DNA of 64,000 nucleotides from JAMXLO01 sp963696645 (GTDB taxonomy: Bacteria > Pseudomonadota > Alphaproteobacteria > Acetobacterales > Acetobacteraceae): the NCBI GenBank assembly GCA_963696645.1, contig CAVOKY010000008.1:744001-808000 (forward strand), read 5' to 3'. The notes under the pieces are model-generated. The model made no database searches. It was not told the origin of the DNA and worked only from the letters and a program-made list of their open reading frames with translations. Shown piece by piece: positions 35,397 to 44,132 of the stretch. A program made the translations under genes and the position numbers. Each line of letters begins with the position of its first letter. The first letter of the stretch is position 1.

Positions 35397-36674
35397 ATGC
35401 GCGTTCTGGTGATCGGATCGGGTGGACGCGAGCACGCGCTCTGTTGGGCGATGGCCGCCAGTCCGTTGCTGACAAAGCTATGGTGCGCTCCCGGCAACCC
35501 AGGCATCGCCCAGGTGGCGGAATGCGTGTCGATCGGCGCCCTGGATTTCCCCGCACTGATCGCCTTCGCTCAGGACAACGAGATCGACCTGGTGGTTCCC
35601 GGCCCCGAGGCGCCGTTGGTCGCCGGCATCGCCGATGCGATGGAAGCCGCCGCTCTCCCCTGCATCGGCCCATCGCGCGCGGCGGCGCAGCTCGAAGGCA
35701 GCAAGGCCTTCACCAAGGAGTTGTGCGACGCCGCCGGCATCCCGACCGCGCAATGGGAGCGCTTCGACGACGCGGAGGCGGCGCGCGAATTCGTCCGCCG
35801 TCGCGGCGCGCCGATCGTGGTGAAAGCGGATGGCTTGTCAGCCGGCAAGGCTGTGGTGGTTGCGGCGACCGAAGCTGAAGCCCTTGCGGCGATCGATGCG
35901 ATGATGCAGGCGCGCGCATTCGGCGAAGCGGGATCATCGGTGGTGATCGAGGAATGCCTGTCGGGCGAGGAAGTCTCGCTGTTCGCCTTGTGCGATGGCG
36001 AGACCGCGCTGCCGCTCGGTTCCGCGCAGGACCACAAGCGCGTCGGCGATGGCGACACCGGGCCGAACACCGGCGGGATGGGCGCCTACTCGCCGACGCC
36101 GGCGTTTCCGCCCGCGCTGCAAGACGCGGCGATGGATGGCATCATCCGTCCCGCGCTGGCCGAAATGGCGCGACGCGGCATGCCGTTCCGTGGCATCCTG
36201 TATGCTGGGCTGATGCTCACCGGCGACGGTGCGAAGCTGATCGAGTTCAACGTGCGGTTCGGCGATCCGGAATGTCAGGCCCTGGTGCTGCGGATGAAGT
36301 CCGATCTATTGCCGGCGCTGCAGGCCGCCTACGACGGCGAGTTGCGCAACTTCGATTTTCGTTGGAACGATGACGCTGCGATTGCGGTGGTAATGGCGGC
36401 GCGCGGCTATCCGGATGCACCAGAACGCGGCAGCGAAATCTCCGGCCTTGATCGTGCCACTGTCATTCCGGGGGTGCAGATCTTCCACGCAGGCACCGAA
36501 GCCGATGTGCAGGGGCACCTTCGCGCGGCGGGTGGGCGTGTGCTGACGGTGTGTGCGGCCGGCGCCAATCTGCTGGCCGCCCACCATGCGGCCTATGCGG
36601 CGATCGGAGTCATCGATTGGCCGGAAGGCTTCTGCCGCAGCGATATCGGCTGGCGCGCGCTCAGCACAGGATAA
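35397..36674 (+). CDS. purD: Phosphoribosylamine-glycine ligase PurD
   Basis: The 425-residue ATP-grasp enzyme makes glycinamide ribonucleotide, step two of purine synthesis. It starts MRVLVIGSGGREHALCWAMA and contains VVPGPEAPLVAGIADAME, IVVKADGLSAGKAVVVA, PNTGGMGAYSPTPAFP and FNVRFGDPECQALVLRM. AAGGAG lies 8 nt before the ATG. Confidence 0.98.
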   Translation: MRVLVIGSGGREHALCWAMAASPLLTKLWCAPGNPGIAQVAECVSIGALDFPALIAFAQDNEIDLVVPGPEAPLVAGIADAMEAAALPCIGPSRAAAQLEGSKAFTKELCDAAGIPTAQWERFDDAEAAREFVRRRGAPIVVKADGLSAGKAVVVAATEAEALAAIDAMMQARAFGEAGSSVVIEECLSGEEVSLFALCDGETALPLGSAQDHKRVGDGDTGPNTGGMGAYSPTPAFPPALQDAAMDGIIRPALAEMARRGMPFRGILYAGLMLTGDGAKLIEFNVRFGDPECQALVLRMKSDLLPALQAAYDGELRNFDFRWNDDAAIAVVMAARGYPDAPERGSEISGLDRATVIPGVQIFHAGTEADVQGHLRAAGGRVLTVCAAGANLLAAHHAAYAAIGVIDWPEGFCRSDIGWRALSTG

Positions 36675-36690
36675 GATTGTCCGAGCAGCA

Positions 36691-38967
36691 TCATGCCGCC
36701 GCTGGCAATGACGTGAGCATATCCAGGACGCGATTGACCTGGGCGAGGTTTGCTGGATCGTCAGAGAACACGACCCCAACGTCATGCCCGTCGCTGCGCA
36801 CGACGCGCCCGGTTATCCTGCCACCGACGGTGGGGACACCGATGTCAACCGCGGTACCTGCCGGCAACCGCCACTCGCAGAAAATCGCCCCGCCGCCGCA
36901 TGACAGATCCAGCAAGGTCACGCCGGTGCTTCGTCCTTGTGCCTCCAGGTTCACGACGGTTCCCTTTCCCAAAACCCGCTCATAGCGCCGCCGTTCGCCG
37001 CTCTCAGACCGAATTGCCACGAGGAAGTGGTCGACCTCATCGCGCAGCGTCGCAGCTTCATGAGCGATGACCCCAGCGCTCGCCAGCACGTCACCACTGG
37101 TGTGGCCGGCGCGTTCGGCGACATCCACGACGTGCCCCATGGCTTGCGCCGCCATCGTGGTCGCGCTCGACACATCCTGAACGCTGGCCGCGATCTCCCG
37201 TGTGGTCCCGCTCTGCTCGTCGACGGCGGTGGAGATCGTGACCGACACTTCATCGATCTGACGGATAATGCCGCTGATTTCGTCCATCGCAGCCACCGCC
37301 TCTTCGGTTGCAGTGCGCACGGTTTCGATCTGGCCACCGATCTCCGCTGTCGCCCTGGCGGTTTGAGTGGCGAGCGCCTTCACCTCGCCTGCGACGACCG
37401 CAAAGCCCTTCCCCGCCTCTCCGGCGCGCGCAGCCTCGATCGTCGCATTGAGCGCCAGCAGGTTGGTCTGACCGGCGATGTCGCTGATCAGGTGCACCAC
37501 ATCGCCGATCCGGCTCGCCGCTGCCGAAAGGCTACTCATTGTCCCCTGACTAGCAGCCACCCGTTGAACCGCATGGCGGGCTATATCTCCCGACACGGTG
37601 ACCTGCCGTGCAATCTCCACAACGGACGATGTGAGTTCTTCAACTGCAGCGGCGACGCCGGTCAGGTCCTGGGACGACTTGAGTGCGCCGGCTGCCGTCT
37701 TGTGTGCCTCGACGTTCACCACCTCGGCTGCATTCGCCATGTCCTGGGAGGCAACACGCATGCTTTCGCTGGATGTCACCAGCGAAGACATGACGCCGGC
37801 CACGGATGTGCCGAAGTCGTGGGTGTGCCGCTCCATGGCTTCCTGTCAAAGATCCTGTGTCCTTCGCGCAGCCGCCTGCTCCGACGCAAGCGCATCGGCC
37901 GCGATGATGTTGTCCTTGAACACCTTAACGGCCGCCGCCATGGAGCCCAATTCGTCGCCTCGTCCGCTGCCGACGATCTCTGCGGTAAGGTCATGCTCGG
38001 CCAAACGGCGCATGACGGTGGTCATGGCAATGATCGGGCGCGCAATGCCGCGGGCGAGCAGCCATCCGACCAGACCGGCAGCCAACAAAGCGAGGGATGC
38101 AATCGCCACGACCAGGACCCGGGCAAATCTGGCGGTCGCGACATAGTCGGAGTTGTCCATCACCAGTTCGACTGCGCCGATTGGCTTCCCGGAATAATCA
38201 TGCACCGGACCCAGCAGTGCTGCGACCGGCTTGCCGCCTAATTCACCCTCCCTGACAAGCAGGCTGCCGGCGGTGGCGGCGCGGTATTCAGTCGGGCCGA
38301 AGAAACTGTGCTGATCAAGCGTGCCGCCGAAATACTTGAACCCCTCGCCGTCGGACAATTGGACGGCTACGTCTATATGGCGCAACTGCTTGACCTGAGC
38401 GAAGAATTCCTGACCGAAGACCAGCCCGAATTCGACTGTGCCGAGCGGCCTGCCCGCCAGCGCGATGGGCGCGACGCCGCGGATTCCGAGCCCTGCGACA
38501 CCTCCTTCGAGGCCCGATACCGGCCGGTGGGATGCATTCGCCTCGACCACGGTCTTGCGAAAGCCCGACAGATCATCACCGAACTTCGCCGGGAGGTGAA
38601 CACGAAAGAACGACGTGGCCGGGGCGGCGTGGAACTGGAATTGATCAATGCCGTAGGTCGCCTTCAGATCGGCGAAGCCGGCAACGAATTGCTTTGCCAA
38701 GGCCTCCCGGTCACCGTTCGCCATGGCCTGCTGCACCGACGTCATTGAGGCTACCACAGCGGCCATGGCGACGGCTTCCTTCGCCTGCTGCTGCAGGAGG
38801 CTTTGAAATGCGTCGTAGTGACCCAGCAACTCGCGCCGATCAGCCCGATCGATGATACTGTTCACGATCCAAAGCGTGCTCAACAGGAGCAGTATCGCGG
38901 TTCCGACCGACACCGCCACCAAAGCGGTGGTGATCCGCGTCCGCAGCGTAAACGAACCAAGAGCCAT
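36691..38967 (-). pseudogene. Methyl-accepting chemotaxis protein with C-terminal PilZ, split by an in-frame TGA
   Basis: The N-terminal part (ATG 38967) has a membrane segment (ITTALVAVSVGTAILLLLST), a periplasmic double-Cache-like sensor domain, a second membrane segment (VVAIASLALLAAGLVGWLLA) and HAMP. TGA at 37848-37846 stops it. The same frame continues with QEAMERHTHDF, then a full MCP signalling hairpin (ISDIAGQTNLLALNATIEAA) and a PilZ-like domain (RRRYERVLG, LLDLSCGGGAIF) expected to bind c-di-GMP. Read through, it is about 758 residues. Without readthrough the receptor loses its signalling part. Confidence 0.8.
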
Positions 38968-39045
38968 TGCCACCTACCCACGACGCACATGGGCACTGGC
39001 TAGCGCTGGCGCGCTAACGCGGGGTAAATGGCGGACCCTGCGACC

Positions 39046-39486
39046 CTATCGACGCGACAGGAAGAATTTCCGCAACAACGCTCCGGCCTCGGCCTCCCGT
39101 ACGCCGCCCACCACCTCCGGCCGATGGTGACAGGACGGCGCATCGAACACGCGTGCGCCATGTTCCACGCCGCCGCCCTTCGGATCGTACGCACCGAAGA
39201 TCAGCCGGCGGATGCGAAAGAAGCTGATCGCCTGGGCGCACATCGGGCAGGGCTCGAGTGTCACCACCAATTCGCAGTCGGGCAGCCGCGCCTCGCCACG
39301 TGCCGTAGCCGCCGCCCGTAGTGCCAGCAGTTCGGCGTGCGCCGTGGGGTCGTGCCGCGCCTCCACCTCATTGCCGGCGCGTGCGAGCACCGCACCGGTT
39401 GCATCCAGCACGACCGCGCCCACCGGCACCTCGCCGCGCTCCGCAGCCGTCCGAGCCTCGACGAGTGCCATATCCATCGGCGTCAT
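39046..39486 (-). CDS. tadA: tRNA-specific adenosine deaminase TadA
   Basis: The 146-residue zinc deaminase converts A34 to inosine in tRNA-Arg(ACG). Catalytic motifs are DPTAHAELLALR (His, Glu) and EPCPMCAQAI (two Cys). The tail SFFRIRRLIFGAYDPKGGGV is typical of TadA. Divergent from the CMD-domain gene. Confidence 0.94.
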   Translation of the reverse strand: MTPMDMALVEARTAAERGEVPVGAVVLDATGAVLARAGNEVEARHDPTAHAELLALRAAATARGEARLPDCELVVTLEPCPMCAQAISFFRIRRLIFGAYDPKGGGVEHGARVFDAPSCHHRPEVVGGVREAEAGALLRKFFLSRR

Positions 39487-39526
39487 GCGACACTACCCTC
39501 GAACCACGCCGCCAAGGAGCAAGCCG

Positions 39527-40102
39527 ATGCCCCGCATTCCACTGGTATCGCCGGACAGGATGACCGACGCACAGCGCCGGGTCCATGAGGCGATGATGTC
39601 GGGCCCGCGCCGCTCGCCGCCGGTGGGGCCGCTTGCCGCCGCCATGCACCGGCCGGAACTGGCGGAGAAGTGGTCGGAGCTCGGTCTGGTGCTGCGCTTC
39701 AACTCCAGCTTCGAGCCACGCCTGCGCGAGTTCGTCATTCTGTCTACCGGCCGCTATTGGGATTGCCAGTTCGAGTGGTTTTCGCACGAGGGCGAGGCGC
39801 GCAACGCCGGCTTGTCGGAACAATCGATCGAAACCCTGCGCCACGGCGGCCACACCTTCGAGGCTGCGGACGAGCAGGCGATCCACGACTACGCCATGGA
39901 ACTGCTGAGGGACCATCGCGTAAGCGAGGCGGTGTACCAGCGAATCCTCGCGTCGCATGGTACCGCCGGTATCGTCGAACTCACCGCGTTGATCGGCTAC
40001 TACGCCATGGTCGCGCTGACGCTGAACGCGCACGAGATCGGTGTGCCCGATGGTGCCACGCCGCCGCTGGCGGCATTGCCCGGCCACGGGGCCGCGAGCT
40101 AA
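39527..40102 (+). CDS. Carboxymuconolactone decarboxylase family protein
   Basis: The 191-residue all-helical protein of the CMD/AhpD-like family has LREFVILSTGRYWDCQFEWF, a segment FEAADEQAIHDYAMELLRDH, and ELTALIGYYAMVALTLNAHE. The usual CxxC of AhpD is absent (a single Cys in DCQFEW), so peroxide reduction is unlikely. A decarboxylase or unknown catabolic role remains. AAGGAG precedes ATG 39527. It is followed 10 bp later by the amidotransferase gene. Confidence 0.82.
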   Translation: MPRIPLVSPDRMTDAQRRVHEAMMSGPRRSPPVGPLAAAMHRPELAEKWSELGLVLRFNSSFEPRLREFVILSTGRYWDCQFEWFSHEGEARNAGLSEQSIETLRHGGHTFEAADEQAIHDYAMELLRDHRVSEAVYQRILASHGTAGIVELTALIGYYAMVALTLNAHEIGVPDGATPPLAALPGHGAAS

Positions 40103-40112
40103 CAACGGCGTC

Positions 40113-40829
40113 ATGCGCACGCGACCAACCGTCGGCATAACGCTGGATTCCGAGCAGCCGGGCGGCTACTCGAAATATCCTTGGTACGCCATCCGGCAGA
40201 ACTACGCCGACGCAATCGTCGCCGCGGGCGGGCTGCCGATCGCGCTGCCGCACGATCCGTCGCTGGCAGCCGATTACCTGGACCGCATCGACGCGCTGGT
40301 GGTCACCGGCGGCGCGTTCGACGTCGACCCCGCACTGTATGGCGCGGGCGACCGGCACGCGACGGTGACGCTGAAGGAAGGCCGCACCGCCACCGAACTG
40401 GCGCTGACCAATGGCGCATTGGCGCGCGGCATGCCGGTACTCGGCATCTGCGGCGGCGAGCAGCTTCTGGCGGTGGCGCTCGGCGGGACGCTGATCCAGC
40501 ACATCCCCGACGCGATCGCGGATGCGCTGGAACACGAGCAGACCAATCCGCGCCACGAACCCGGCCACCCCGTCGCCATTCGAGCCGGTACGCTGCTGCA
40601 CCGCATCGTCGGCGCAAGTGAAATGCGGGTGAATTCTGCGCATCATCAGGCGGTGCGCGATCCGGGCCCGCACGCAGTGGTGAACGCCATCGCGCCGGAT
40701 CAGGTGATCGAGGGCATCGAGGACGCGCGCTATCGCTTCTGCCTCGGCGTGCAGTGGCATCCGGAATTCTTCATCGATCCCGGCGACCGCCACATCTTCG
40801 ACGCGCTGATCGCCGCCTGCGCGCGGTGA
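40113..40829 (+). CDS. Class I glutamine amidotransferase-like hydrolase (PuuD type)
   Basis: The 238-residue member of the gamma-glutamyl-GABA hydrolase family (peptidase C26) has RPTVGITLDSEQPGGYSKYP, LVVTGGAFDVDPALYGAG, the nucleophile elbow PVLGICGGEQLLAVALGG (Cys), VNSAHHQAVRD, and LGVQWHPEFF (His-Glu). PuuD releases GABA from gamma-glutamyl-GABA; the true substrate here is not known. Probably co-transcribed with the CMD gene upstream. Confidence 0.87.
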   Translation: MRTRPTVGITLDSEQPGGYSKYPWYAIRQNYADAIVAAGGLPIALPHDPSLAADYLDRIDALVVTGGAFDVDPALYGAGDRHATVTLKEGRTATELALTNGALARGMPVLGICGGEQLLAVALGGTLIQHIPDAIADALEHEQTNPRHEPGHPVAIRAGTLLHRIVGASEMRVNSAHHQAVRDPGPHAVVNAIAPDQVIEGIEDARYRFCLGVQWHPEFFIDPGDRHIFDALIAACAR

Positions 40830-40895
40830 ACTGCGGGTTTGGACCCGGGCGCAACCGGGTGAACTCGTGCAACCACGCGCTGACCCGCTATCTGC

Positions 40896-40925
40896 TGTCA
40901 TTGCGAGCGGAGCGAAGCAATCTCC
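40896..40925. repeat. Dispersed repeat, CATTGCGAGCGGAGCGAAGCAATC family
   Basis: TGTCATTGCGAGCGGAGCGA followed by AGCAATCTCC is the best-preserved of three copies in the window (others 13505-13550, 22621-22655). CATTGC and GCAATC at its ends can base-pair. Similar sequences are common in alpha- and gammaproteobacteria. It lies in the 437-base gap 40830-41266. Confidence 0.65.
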
Positions 40926-41042
40926 AACCCGTTGGGCACTTCGATCGACATTGCGAGTCATGGCTCGGACCTGACGGCAGCGGCCTCAACGCAGGTAAGC
41001 CAACGCTCGGCATAATCGTTGGCACTGGCTGCTAGAAAGCAT

Positions 41043-41157
41043 ATTCAACCGCAGATGAACGCAGATAACGCCCTTGCCATCGCTACGAACTTCCGAGGCT
41101 TTCGCGCATTGCCGCAGACCTTATCTGCGCCCATCTGCGTCCATTTGCGGTTGAATT
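41043..41157. repeat. Inverted repeat with CGCAGAT units
   Basis: The left arm (41043-41068) contains ATTCAACCGCAGATGAACGC then AGATAA. The right arm (41121-41157) contains TTATCTGCG, CATCTGCG and TTTGCGGTTGAAT, an imperfect inverted copy with one extra CATCTGCG unit. The outer 11 bases pair perfectly. A degenerate relative lies near 45935-45960 (CAGGCGCAGATCTCACAGAA). The element probably spreads as a non-coding mobile repeat. No gene lies in this gap. Confidence 0.6.
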
Positions 41158-41266
41158 TCCTTGCTTGTTTCGCCGTCCAAACGGTGAGCTGCAGGTTGAT
41201 CAGCCCACACATTTCAAGCCATGGCAGTGCGTCACGCACTCGTGGTCACGCGTGCCAGGCGCAAGC

Positions 41267-42001
41267 ATGACGCCAACGGCTGATCGTGGCGAACGCATCG
41301 CCAAATGGCTCGCACGTGCCGGCGTGGCCAGCCGCCGTGACGCCGAACGCCTGCTGGCGGAAGGCCTCGTGACGCTGAACAACATTCGCGTGACGCATCC
41401 CGCCACCTTTGTGACGCCGGGTGACATCGTGGTAGTCGACGGCGACGTGGTCGATGCACCTGAACGCACGCGGCTGTGGCGCTATCATAAGCCGGTCGGC
41501 CTGGTGACCACGCATCGCGATCCGCAAGGCCGCCCGACGGTGTTCGAGAAGCTGCCGCCGGGCCTGCCGCGCGTGGTCAGCGTCGGCCGGCTCGACCTGA
41601 CCAGCGAGGGTCTGTTGCTGATGACCAACGACGGAACGTTGGCGCGCAAGCTGGAACTGCCGGCGACGGGCTGGATTCGGCGCTATCGCGTGCGCGTTCA
41701 TGGCGTGCCGGATCAGCAGCGCCTGGCGGCACTGGCGAAGGGCGTCACCATCGGTGGCGAGCGCTATGGACCGATCGACGCAGGGTTGGATTCGCGCAAG
41801 GGTGACAACGCCTGGCTCACCGTCAGCCTGCATGAGGGCCGCAATCGCGAGATCCGCCGCGTGATGGCGCATCTCGGGCTCGCGGTGACACGGCTGATCC
41901 GCATCGCCTATGGGCCGTTCCAGCTTGGCACGCTGGAGCGCGGCACGGCGGCCGAGGTGCCAGCGCGCGTGCTGCGCGATCAATTGCCACGCGAGGGGTA
42001 G
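41267..42001 (+). CDS. 23S/16S rRNA pseudouridine synthase, RluB/RsuA family
   Basis: The 244-residue protein has an N-terminal S4 RNA-binding domain (RIAKWLARAGVASRRDAERL) and a catalytic domain with the active-site Asp in SVGRLDLTSEGLLLMTNDG. The C-terminus contains EGRNREIRRVMAHLGLAVTR, typical of RluB/RluE/RsuA enzymes. The target base is most likely U2605 of 23S rRNA (RluB) by similarity, but the subfamily is not certain. rsmD follows, so two rRNA modification genes are paired across a large hairpin. Confidence 0.9.
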   Translation: MTPTADRGERIAKWLARAGVASRRDAERLLAEGLVTLNNIRVTHPATFVTPGDIVVVDGDVVDAPERTRLWRYHKPVGLVTTHRDPQGRPTVFEKLPPGLPRVVSVGRLDLTSEGLLLMTNDGTLARKLELPATGWIRRYRVRVHGVPDQQRLAALAKGVTIGGERYGPIDAGLDSRKGDNAWLTVSLHEGRNREIRRVMAHLGLAVTRLIRIAYGPFQLGTLERGTAAEVPARVLRDQLPREG

Positions 42002-42033
42002 GCGGTGCTGCCGGGTAAGCAAGCGAGTCTTCT

Positions 42034-42151
42034 AACACGGAGAAGCAAGATCGAGGGCCACGGAGGGCCACGGAGCACAAGGTTTTTGTGCTTCGCGCGC
42101 AGCGTATCTTTTCGCTTCTCCGTGGCCCTCCGCGGCTAGCTTCTCCGTGTT
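42034..42151. repeat. Large nested inverted repeat between rluB-like and rsmD genes
   Basis: Outer arms AACACGGAGAAGC (42034-42046) and GCTTCTCCGTGTT (42139-42151) are perfect. Inner arms CGGAGGGCCACGGAG (42061-42075) and CTCCGTGGCCCTCCG (42118-42132) are also perfect. GGGCCACGG occurs twice in the left half. The transcript would fold into one long cruciform-like hairpin immediately before rsmD. Confidence 0.75.
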
Positions 42152-42172
42152 GAATCCAACCCTCTGACGGCC

Positions 42173-42754
42173 GTGCGTATCGTCGCCGGCAAATGGCGTG
42201 GCCGAACGCTGACCGCCCCAGCCGGCAGCCAGACCCGCCCCACGGCGGACCGGGTCCGCCAGGCGCTGTTCGACATGTTGCTGCACGCGCCATGGGGCGG
42301 GCGCGAGGCAATCGAAGGCGCGCAGCTACTGGACGTCTTTGCCGGCACCGGCGCACTCGGCCTCGAAGCGCTGTCGCGCGGCGCCGCGCACGCCACGTTC
42401 ATCGAGCACGACCGCGCCGCGCTGGCCGCCCTGCGCGCCAACATCGCGGCGTGTCGCGCGGAACGCCAGTGCACCGTGCTGTCGATTGATACGCTTGCGG
42501 TGCCGCACGGGCCGGCGTGCGGCCTGATCTTCCTCGACCCGCCCTATGGCCACGACCTGGTGCCGCGCGCGCTGGCACGGCTGCGATCTAACGGTTGGAT
42601 CGCACCCGAGGCCCTGATCGTCGCGGAAACCGGCCGCGACGAGCCATCACCCGCACCAGCGCCATCGCTCGCCGAACGCGAGCATGGCGCCGCGCGGATC
42701 AGTGTCTGGCGGGAGGCTCAGGATAACACGATCAGGACCCCGTCGCCTCGATGA
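42173..42754 (+). CDS. rsmD: 16S rRNA (guanine(966)-N2)-methyltransferase RsmD
   Basis: The 193-residue SAM-dependent methyltransferase starts MRIVAGKWRGRTLTAPAG, followed by RPTADRVRQALFDMLLHAPW, LLDVFAGTGALGLEALSRGA (SAM site), and the catalytic FLDPPYGHDLV. It modifies G966 of 16S rRNA. GTG start at 42173. Its 3' end overlaps the convergent binding-protein gene by 23 bases. Confidence 0.94.
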   Translation: MRIVAGKWRGRTLTAPAGSQTRPTADRVRQALFDMLLHAPWGGREAIEGAQLLDVFAGTGALGLEALSRGAAHATFIEHDRAALAALRANIAACRAERQCTVLSIDTLAVPHGPACGLIFLDPPYGHDLVPRALARLRSNGWIAPEALIVAETGRDEPSPAPAPSLAEREHGAARISVWREAQDNTIRTPSPR

Positions 42755-43934
42755 CGTCGCCGAACAGCGCCCAGGTCTTGCCGTCCCACTTCTCCAGCCG
42801 CATCGCCTTGATCGGCCGGTGGTCGGTGTGGCTGGTGCTCGCCTTGATGCCAGGCAGCAACGTCGGCAGTTCCAGACTGTGCACGCTTTCTGCCTGCTGC
42901 ATGACGTTGTCGCGCGAGAAGTTGCCGTTGCACTGCTGCAGCACCTGCAGCATCAGTTTCGACGCGGCATAGGCGTAGACGTAGTTGTTGTCGGTCAGGT
43001 CGGAGCCGGGCATGTATTTCGCCATGAACGCGCGCCACTCCTTCATGCCGGCGTCGTTGTCCCACTGGTGGTCGGTCGGGTCCTTCAGGTAGCCGGTGCT
43101 GATCAGGCCGATGGCGTTATCGGCGCCCGCCGGCGTGATCACCGAGCCAACGGAGATCGATACGTTGGTCATGAAGAACATCGGCTTCCAGTTCAGGTCA
43201 TGCACCTTGCGGATGGCCTGCGCGGCGAACTTCGGCGCCGCGGCCACCACCAGCACATCGGCACCCGAGCCCTGCAACGTCGTGACCTGGCTGTCGATCG
43301 TGGGATCGGTCGGTTCGTAGGTGGCCTCGGTCACCATCTTGGCGTAGCGTTCGCCGAACGCGGCATGCAGGCCGGCCAGGTAGTCCTTGCCGAAATCGTC
43401 GTTCTGATACAGCACCGCGACCTTGGCGTTCGGCTTCTGCTGCAGGATGTACTTGCCGTAGATCTGCGCCTCGGTGCGGTAGTCGGGCTGAAAGCCGATA
43501 GTCCAGGGATATTGCTTGTAGTCGCCCCACTTGGCAGCGCCGGTTGCCAGGAATAGATGCGGCACCTTCTGCTGGTTCACATAGCGCACGATCGCCGAGT
43601 TGGTTGGCGTGCCGAGCGTGTTGAACAGGAACGCGACCTGATCCTCCTCGACCAGCCGGCGCACCTGCTCGACGGTCTTCGGCGGACTGTAGCCATCGTC
43701 CAGCGAGATGAAGTTGATCTTGTGCCCGGCAACGCCGCCCTGCTGGTTGACCATGTCAAAGAACGCAGCATCCAGCTTGCCGATCGGGCTGTAGGACGAG
43801 ACCGGGCCGCTGTACGGCATGGTATTGCCGATCTTGAGCTCGGTCGCGGTCACACCCGGGTCGGCGGCCATCGCGGCAGTCGAGAGGCATGCCGTCATCG
43901 CCGCGCCGGCGGCTGCGATTATCCATTGCTGCAT
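42732..43934 (-). CDS. Branched-chain amino acid-type ABC transporter substrate-binding protein
   Basis: The 400-residue periplasmic binding protein (Peripl_BP_6, LivJ-like) has a signal peptide (MQQWIIAAAGAAMTACLSTA) cut near AMA-ADPG. Conserved parts are LKIGNTMPYSGPVSSYSPIG, GHKINFISLDDGYSPPKTVE, FNTLGTPTNSAIVRYVNQQK and VAVLYQNDDFGKDYLAGL. ATG 43934 has GGGAGA upstream. No permease or ATPase genes are adjacent, so it is an orphan receptor; ligands in this family include amino acids, amides and aromatic acids. Confidence 0.9.
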   Translation of the reverse strand: MQQWIIAAAGAAMTACLSTAAMAADPGVTATELKIGNTMPYSGPVSSYSPIGKLDAAFFDMVNQQGGVAGHKINFISLDDGYSPPKTVEQVRRLVEEDQVAFLFNTLGTPTNSAIVRYVNQQKVPHLFLATGAAKWGDYKQYPWTIGFQPDYRTEAQIYGKYILQQKPNAKVAVLYQNDDFGKDYLAGLHAAFGERYAKMVTEATYEPTDPTIDSQVTTLQGSGADVLVVAAAPKFAAQAIRKVHDLNWKPMFFMTNVSISVGSVITPAGADNAIGLISTGYLKDPTDHQWDNDAGMKEWRAFMAKYMPGSDLTDNNYVYAYAASKLMLQVLQQCNGNFSRDNVMQQAESVHSLELPTLLPGIKASTSHTDHRPIKAMRLEKWDGKTWALFGDVIEATGS

Positions 43935-44132
43935 TGGTTCGTTTCTCCCTGGTCCATGTCCCGGACGCCGCCGTCGTGTCGGCCGTGTCCGCATGGATGA
44001 CGCCGGGTTTGTGCGGTTCGCGGTGCCCGCCTGTCAACACGGTGGAGCGACGACCTGGTGGCGACCGAATGTGGGGCGGTCAGGCAGGCGGCAGGAAAGC
44101 CAGCGAGTGTCTGACACAGATACTTGCTTGCA

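Noticed and set aside
37846..37848. Selenocysteine at the TGA in the chemoreceptor
   Set aside because: The position is in a HAMP-signalling linker with no redox role, and no selenocysteine insertion hairpin is apparent after it.
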